From NCBI RefSeq assembly GCF_008728515.1, contig NC_044996.1, positions 131,162,923-131,226,922 of the forward strand: DNA of 64,000 bases, in the 5' to 3' direction. Shown piece by piece: positions 56,936 through 64,000 of the stretch (the first letter of the stretch is position 1; each line of letters opens with the position of its first letter). The notes under the pieces are model-generated. The model saw only the letters and a list, made by a program, of their open reading frames with translations. It made no database searches and was not told the origin of the DNA. The stretch comes from Papio anubis. Taxonomy: Eukaryota > Chordata > Mammalia > Primates > Cercopithecidae. A program made the translations under genes and the position numbers.

Positions 56936-57449
56936 TTCTTTCTTCTTTTTTTTTTTCATATTCCTCTTACCTCAAGTTACTATTGAGTCTGTTTGTGTCT
57001 GTGTCCCATCTCCCCACCCAAACCTTTGTTCCCTTAAATGTTCTTTGGGTTGCTGGCCCCAGCCTCATAGCAGGAGTTCAATGGTATCATCAGTTAGTCT
57101 ATAAACCAACTTAGTCCACCCTCTGGAAGCCTCTGGAAGTCAAACATTCCCTGTTGGTTGAGTCACTCCACAAAGTTTACATGTAGCCTCCAAGAGCTGA
57201 CAGCTCCCTCCCTGAAGCAATGGCTTACCCATGGGAATTTTGTATCCATATATGACTTGCTCTTGCCCATGTTTTGCACTGCTTTTCTTTCCCCTCATTC
57301 TTTTCCAAGAGGAGAAGATAGCTTGGGTGCTCTTTACACTTGGCCACTCCTCCTCTTCTGGTTTTCTTTATACTTTTGATTCTAGGAGAACAAAGACAAA
57401 GAATAGAACTTCCAGTGACTCTCTTCCTCTCTTGTGTACTTGCACTTGC
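56936..57449. other. Unique sequence, nothing recognised
   Basis: Several 60-80 codon ORFs, none supported. Confidence 0.4.
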
Positions 57450-57640
57450 TCATTGCCTAACATTTGATAATTTACTATATATCATACATTGTGCTAAGAA
57501 TTTTACATATCTAACTCTCACACAAATAATCTCATGAAATATGTGCTATCATTATCCCCATGTAGCTTGAAAGGGCCTTTAAGTATACAGAGGTACCTTG
57601 TCCATTATTACAGTAGGAAACGGGAGAGCCAGAATATGAA
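57450..57640 (-). mobile_element. MIR SINE
   Basis: 'tacattgtgctaagaatttt', 'acatatctaactctcacaca' and 'tgctatcattatccccatgt' fit the reversed MIR. Confidence 0.75.
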
Positions 57641-58089
57641 AGTAGGCTATGTGCTACTCTTAGTCACTTACCAGTTGATGTCAATGAGAAACACAAGTGA
57701 ACTTTGGCCAATGTGTAAGTATATAGACCAATATGGTTGTTGGTATCATATTGATTATCAAGTAAATCAGGATCTCTAGATGCTTCTTATAACTGGTCCT
57801 TGACTGGGACCCATCTTCCTGCTTTCTGTTATAGGCACTTAGTGAATATAGGTGAATTAGTTAATAGGAGTATTAGTTTGAGCTAAGCTGTTAAAAATAT
57901 AGTCTAAGTCTATAGTCTACTATTTTTTAAATATATCATTTAATAGAGAAAGAATGCAACTTCCAGCAATATCTTCTAAAGTTCAATATAAATGATTTTT
58001 GAAAAATTCAAATGTTTGATTATTCATATTCACTTGACCTTCTCCAGCAGGAGAAATCTTTTAGAGTTGATGGTGTGCAGGTATTTGAA
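57641..58089. other. Unique sequence, nothing recognised
   Basis: Nothing supported. Confidence 0.4.
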
Positions 58090-58440
58090 GAAGCCATTAT
58101 GTAAATTAAAACATCATGTTCACTCAGATATTTGTTGCAGGCATTATGGCAAACACAAAAAAGCATAATGCATTCTCTCAAAGAGTTCATCATCTTTTGA
58201 AGAGAAAACAAGCAATATACATGTTTCTCATTAAATAATAATGATAATTTTAAATGGCTCTTTGAGAGGATGATGACAATCACAAGCTAATGCATGATTA
58301 TACCAACAGCAATTCAGAGAAGGAACACATAATGTCAGGCTGGGAGAAGTGATCTAGAGAGGTTTGGTGGAGCAGATAAATTTTAAGCTATAATTTGAAA
58401 GGTCAATAGAATTAAAGTAAAGAACAATCAAAGGAAGGGC
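58090..58440 (-). mobile_element. L2-like relic (tentative)
   Basis: 'caaagagttcatcatctttt', 'aacaagcaatatacatgttt' and 'aaggaagggcagataaggtt' loosely follow the reversed L2 body. Confidence 0.45.
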
Positions 58441-58939
58441 AGATAAGGTTGGATAGAACCACAACGTGGGCTACATGACCCATAATAGAAAATGTCTTTA
58501 TGCAAAACAAACTAGCATCATTATTGGGCTTAATTTGGACTTTTAGTCTTGAGTAAATAGAGAATATCTGTGACTCATTTTGAACTTTGTAACCCAAGGC
58601 CTAAGGGGAAGCATTGGAAGATGGGATTGAGGTTGTTGCCAAGTTCCTCTGGTAACAAAGTTCAACACTACAGAGGAAATGACACCTGTTGCTGCCTACT
58701 TAGCAGGCTCCCTTGGGCAATTGTAGGACTAGGTTTCCAGGTACATCAGATGAAGTATCCACTTTGCAGAAACACTGCCTGGCATTATCCAGGCTTGCTC
58801 CACTAGTCCTCTAAACGGTTTTTGCATTTGTTGCTTAAAAGTGAGACATCTGGGCAAAAATATGCTACATAGTGGGTCAAGCTCAAGGGCTCTTCAGGGA
58901 CACTACTTGGAGCTACCCTCTAGAGGGACCAAGAGGAGC
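58441..58939. other. Unique sequence, nothing recognised
   Basis: Nothing supported. Confidence 0.4.
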
Positions 58940-59220
58940 CCCCACTACTACAGTTAGATAGTAGGAATAAGATCTAATGTTCGGTAGCACAGTAGGGTGA
59001 CTATAGTTAAGAGTGAATTGTATCTTTCAAAATGGCTACAAGAGATGATTTGCAATGTCTCTAACACAAAGAAAATAAATATTTGAGGTTATGGGTATCT
59101 CAATTATCCAGATTTGATCATTACACATTGTATGTTTATATCAAAATATCACATGTACTCCGTAAACATGTACAACTATGATGTAACCAAAAATTTTTTT
59201 AATTAAAAACATTTTAAGCT
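58940..59220 (+). mobile_element. Old L1 3' UTR end
   Basis: 'gtagcacagtagggtgacta' + 'tagttaagagtgaattgtat', 'tctctaacacaaagaaaata' and 'tatcaaaatatcacatgtac' match the 3' UTR of L1MA/L1MB-type copies (compare 31700-31900), ending in an A/T-rich tail. Confidence 0.85.
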
Positions 59221-59574
59221 AAAATAATTTTTTTTAAAAAGCAAGAGCCTATTCAGAAGGGCAAGAAAAGAAAAGTGAAGATTATAGAGCACCAGCCATG
59301 TGATGTGGGAAATATATATATAATACATTTTTAATATATGTGTATGTTATGTATATTTATGTTAAATTTCATACAAATCTCTGAGAGATAAGAATTATGT
59401 CGTAACTTTTATAGAGGACAGAAACCTCAATAAGTTACCCAGTGGCATCGGCAGATCCAAGGTTCAACAACATGCTTAAGCAGTTAAAAAATTAGCCCCA
59501 TACAGAGAGGAAAGAAGAATATATATATATAGTAGAATAACTAAATGTAACTAATTAACATATGTATTATCACA

Positions 59575-59660
59575 CATTATCATTTTTGTGGTGATGCCAC
59601 TTAATATCATGTTGTACATGATAAATACACAAAATTTTATCTGTTAATTTAAAAAATCAA
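59575..59660 (+). mobile_element. Old L1 3' end fragment
   Basis: 'ttgtggtgatgccacttaat' and 'catgataaatacacaaaatt' + 'ttatctgttaattt' fit an old L1 3' terminus; short. Confidence 0.5.
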
Positions 59661-60924
59661 ACTCTAAAAAAGAGAAGAGATGAAAGATCTCGAAAAGGTC
59701 GTTTGCCAATGCACTCTGTGCTCTAGAAGTTGGTAGGAAACAAACCACAGACCTTGAACCTGGAAGCAATTCAAGTTGAAGAGGAACCTTAAGGGAATCC
59801 AAAATCTAGAAGCTACTGAAGGAGTACCAAAAAAGAGAGCTCAATTAAGAACAGCTTTACAAGAACACCTTTAGTCTGCCCAATAACATGAGTCATAGTG
59901 CACTCCAGAAGGCAGTGAGAAATATCCTCTCTTCTTACTTAGATATTACTGGAAAGTCTACCAAAGGGGACACTATCTAGGAATAGTTGATTGAGCCTTT
60001 AAGCCAAAGAGAAACAGAGACTCTGACAACAAACTGCCCTCAAATTCCTAGTGCAAAATGAAGCTTTATAAAACAAGATCCCATATATGTTGATGTTTCC
60101 TAGAAATACATTGCATAATATTTGGAAGGCAGTACTAAAATGGTCCTTCTCTTGAATGAATAATATATGTGATTAATAAGAGGCCTATGCCAAGGGGAAA
60201 AAAGAAAGAAAAATGGCCAATTCCAGGCCTGTTTTGGTATAAGAGCCAGGCTTTTATATTACCCATGTAGTAATTAATATTATGTATATCAAATGCCTAG
60301 AAAAATCTCCATCCTGTTACCTGAATTTAGATATCACTTTAACAAAACTTGAAATTCACCCATTCATGCCAAACTTTACTCTCAGTAGTTCTGTTTACAA
60401 AATAGAAACATGATTAGAAAGCATATGCTTGAACTAATTTGCACTTATGCCTAAACTCTTTTGAGTACATTTTTTTCCTTATTTTTTTCTGGTAATAATG
60501 AAAGGCTTTGAAGAAATCAGTTGTAAAGAATCCTTATAATAAAAAATGTTATATCTGATTATTAATCTTCAGTTTGAACTTGTTCAATCTGAAGGGGAGA
60601 GAAAAAATATTGTACATGTATCTCAAGCAGCAGCTAGATTTCTACTGAGGAGTACAAGCCATCTCATGCTGCTTTAGAGGAGTGGCCATTTTCCCCTTCT
60701 TAATGAAAACAGAACCTCTCACAAGAATACATACTATTGACACAAAAAGTACACCTACTTGACTATATAATCTTTGGCTCATGTCTTTTGTCTCAGAAAG
60801 GAAGACAGAAGAAAGGTAAGGTAATAAAGTTCAGATAGAACATTCAATCCTTTGTCAAGACATTGACAAATGAAGATCACCAAAGAAGGCCTAAAAACAA
60901 CAATGACAACAAAAGAAATGCTTT
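59661..60924. other. Unique AT-rich sequence
   Basis: No repeat, RNA gene or ORF supported. Confidence 0.4.
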
Positions 60925-61040
60925 GTTTTGAAATAATGTTCGATTTACAGAATAGTTGCAAACATAGTACAGAGAGTTCCCAAATGTCTTTCACTCAGCT
61001 TCCCCTAATGTTAACATAATACAAAATTATGTTAGGAAGC
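60925..61040 (-). mobile_element. Old L1 3' UTR fragment
   Basis: 'gatttacagaatagttgcaa' + 'acatagtacagagagttccc' and 'tcactcagcttcccctaatg' match the reversed old L1 3' UTR also seen at 11335-11480. Confidence 0.75.
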
Positions 61041-64000
61041 TTTTGACACCAAGTTGGCCTGGAATTTTTGGATGAGTTGGTTATAAAGTAACTCTCAGTA
61101 AAATATGGCAGTAAGATTAAGGACAAATATAAACCAAAAAGTTTTAGGAAGAAAAGAAGAATGTGTACTTTTGGAATTAAAACACTACCAATATTTTAAA
61201 AATTCAACTTGTAATAATACAGTTTTAAGTAGCCTTTTTAGGTGGTCACCAGACAGTTATATGTTTTGTGACAGAAAGAAGAATCTCTTCATTTTGGATA
61301 AGTCCTAGTATAGCATAAGCAATAGATTATTAGTATGTTACCACCCCTGCATGGTAGCAACACATTCAAATAAGTGCTGCAGGTTTACTTCTTCTTTTAA
61401 ATAATGAAATGTCTCTTAAAAATGTAAGCCTGAAAACATAAATATCATTGAAATTTATAGCTAAAATAAAAAGGGTGATTCACCAAAGCATTTGTTTTCA
61501 ATTATTTTATTAGATCATTTTCCTCCATGGTAGAAAAAGTGAGGAAGACAATGGAGGAACTGCCTTGAGAAGAGAAGTATGAAAGGAGCATAGAATGGAA
61601 GGCTGGGATGTCAAGGACAAAACTTCACTGAGGGTGGTTTCTTGGTCCTGAAGTCTTCAATTGTTCCCATTCCTATCTTTTGAAAACAAACTTCCATGCT
61701 TACTCTGGGTTGTAAAGACTTTGGACTTTGCATATTGTATTTCCAAAAGAAGATAATGACCCTCTATCTAGATATCGTCAAGGTTAGCCTCCTTTTGAGT
61801 TTCCTGATGAATTTGACAGACTATGCATTGCAATCTAGAATATCAGCAATCTTGTTTTACCAATGATGGTTATGTCAGTAGATAATTGCAGGGAAGGCTT
61901 CGTTGAAAACATTTATTAATTTTCCTATAGCAGGCCTTTGAACTACATTGCATATAATATACATGTTTTTCAAGGTCCTCTTGTACTTTAGGTTTTCCCC
62001 AAGAAAAGACTGAAGCAAGGATTTGGGTGTGAAAATAATCCCAGAAAGCAAGAATAAGGAAGTGGGAGTGGGACAAGGAAAGAAGAAAACCAATATAACA
62101 ATAAGTTGCCCAGGTTACTGCTATAAGCATTGAAGCTTGATTTCACTGGGATTTTCTGAGAAGCATATAAATGCCTCTAAGAATTGTCCACTTATGTTGG
62201 AAAGGTTGCCCCCCTCGGGTGTTGACTCTCCTGAACTAATAGGCCGTATAGGCAACCACAGGGTCAGGTCATATCCTCATAAAAATCAGGAAGATGTGCA
62301 ATCTGCATTTTGGGTGGAGCATTATCAACACAGTTGTAACTGGGCTTGTATAGAACTGTCCACCTGATTCAGCTGGGGCTGAAATCAGAGGTGGTCTGGG
62401 AGGATATGATGCAGACATTGCAGATGTCTGCTACAAAACTCTAGCCAAAAAGTGCTTAAGAACCAAGGCCTTTAGGGAACATGGCTATAAATAGCATGGA
62501 AGAGAGTAGAGGACTTAGTTGGGCTTGTCAGACAAGGAAATGCTCTGTTTCTCTGAACCTTTCATTTTGGGTAAAAATCTTATTGTCATTATTAAAATAG
62601 AATTAAATAAGGCATTGTCTTGGACAGCTATGCTTTGAATATTTCCATTTGAGAAGCAAATGGAAAACCTCTGTGGTCAAAAATCACATGGTAGAGAAAA
62701 ACCCACAGAGAGTTTTTTCTGATAAAATGATATGCATATGTATAGTAATGATATTCCAAATGATGAAAGACAGAGAGGGACTGGAGTCCATACTTTTGCT
62801 CTTCTATTACCAAATAGCCTTTCTCTCTTTCTCACCCTCCCTCTTCACTCTCTTCCCTCCTACCTTCCCTCTGAATGTGTCATTAGTATTTTATTGGTGA
62901 TTTTCTATTATTCTTTTACAACAACCAGATGATTAAGTCTTACCCTACCTATGGAACTTTCAAAATGGAAAAAAAAAAAATGTGATCACCCTTACTAAGA
63001 GGATAAGTATAGTCTTAATAAGGAAAACATTCAACAACCCTGATCACGGTTTGAATAAAGGTAAAGAGTTGGCTAGGTTTTGGACTGTTAATAAATAGGG
63101 GGACAGGTAGAAATTTCCAGAGCATCAGGAAAACAGCTTCAGAGTAAAGGAGGCATTATATTTACAGAGGTCCAAAGGCTGCCCAAGTCTACAAGAGGCT
63201 GGCTATAACCAATCCATCAGCAAAGCAGCATCCCATTCAGGTAGCATCATATTTGGCATACAAGGAAGACTGTCTTCTCCAGCACTTCACTTAGCCTTCT
63301 TCTGGGTCACCTTATAAAAAGAGACAGCTTCCAGCTAAGCTTCAAACACAACCATAGGCCCACTGCCCTCTCTCTCCAAAAATGATTCACTATCCAATTT
63401 GTGTGAGTCTAATTTATCTCTAAAGGAATGCATGGTGTTTCCAAACAGTGTAAAGATGTGTTAAAATTTTACACATGCATCTTTCGGGTTTTCTTTTTTG
63501 AGTATTAATGGATAAAATCAACTTGCATTCTATTGGCTGTTTTCATTAAAATTCAAACTTGCGCTATTGTCTCATCCACTCCTACTTCTGCCCAGGGACT
63601 CTTTCTTTGATATCTAGGCTATCACTAATAAAATATATTAAATAGTATGGTATTCTCAAGGGCTATTTACAAAGCTCAAGCATACAAATAAAAACCTACA
63701 ATCAAAACCAGTTTTGTCAGTGACACATTATAAAATAGAGGTGTTAATCGAAGGCTTCAACTGGTACTATAACCAGTTGCTCCCTTATTTCAGGGCAAAG
63801 ATCCACAGGACATGTATTCCTTGGAAAGACCCTGTCTGGGTGGACACAACCACTAGCTTTACTCATTATATCCACCTAAAAGACAAGTATTGACAATGAA
63901 AACTAAAGAATTTTATTCCCAAACCTGATAGCCTACAGGGCCCATTGCTGCTGAAAACTAGAATCACAGCCTCCAGAAGTCAAAAGAAACTAAAACTTGA
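61041..64000. other. Largely unique sequence to window end
   Basis: No recognisable gene or repeat. A pyrimidine-rich stretch lies at 62815-62872. The largest ORF (62137-62367, 76 codons) has no known domain. Possibly contains repeats too decayed to see by eye. Confidence 0.45.

Noticed and set aside
62815..62872. Polypyrimidine tract as a splice acceptor
   Set aside because: No AG-flanked open exon or branch-like context worth calling; most likely simple low-complexity DNA.

Overview
The window looks like primate, most likely human, intergenic DNA. It is AT-rich and packed with LINE-1 copies of several ages (young L1PA-type and older L1M/L1PB-type), AluS elements, L2 and MIR relics, hAT-type MER elements and solo LTRs. 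I see no intact protein-coding gene, no exon-like conserved ORF, and no rRNA, tRNA, snRNA or CRISPR. Nearly every ORF longer than about 100 codons lies in an L1, an L2 or an LTR. Repeat names were assigned by recognising consensus features by eye; subfamily names are approximate.

Layout. 1-4.3 kb: the 3' part of an L1PA (+), then older L1 3' and RT fragments (+). 4.28-10.33 kb: an almost full-length but dead L1PA (+) bounded by an 8-bp direct repeat. 11.3-17.5 kb: old L1 and MER5A (both -), then a large old L1 (-) interrupted by two AluS copies, its GC-rich presumed 5' UTR, a minus-strand LTR and a MER relic. 17.9-22.2 kb: microsatellites, LTRs, L2 and an old L1/HAL1. 22.2-24.4 kb: a rearranged L1PA (-) that joins its 5' UTR to an inverted ORF2 block, all inside one 17-bp target-site duplication. 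24.8-25.3 kb: old L1. 25.3-27.9 kb: mostly unique DNA with three GACGTCA motifs. 27.95-32.09 kb: an old L1 with a 5' inversion (twin-priming structure) inside a hAT MER element, with a 17-bp duplication. 32-44 kb: Alu, MIR, L2, ERV-type LTRs and MER relics in low-complexity unique DNA. 44-64 kb: microsatellites, L2, old L1, an MST/THE1-type solo LTR nested in L2, an old L1 5' UTR with a partial inverted second copy, MIRs, and largely featureless DNA after 61 kb.

These features do not work together as a pathway. The sequence records serial retrotransposition: L1 machinery supplied in trans mobilised the Alus, and L1 insertion produced the duplications, inversions and truncations seen here. The most informative items are the two rearranged L1 insertions whose target-site duplications can be read directly, a 2.5-kb pair of direct L1 repeats that could recombine, and a cluster of CRE-like motifs in unique DNA. 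I found nothing that supports a new defence, RNA or enzymatic system; the reverse-transcriptase ORFs are ordinary L1 ORF2.
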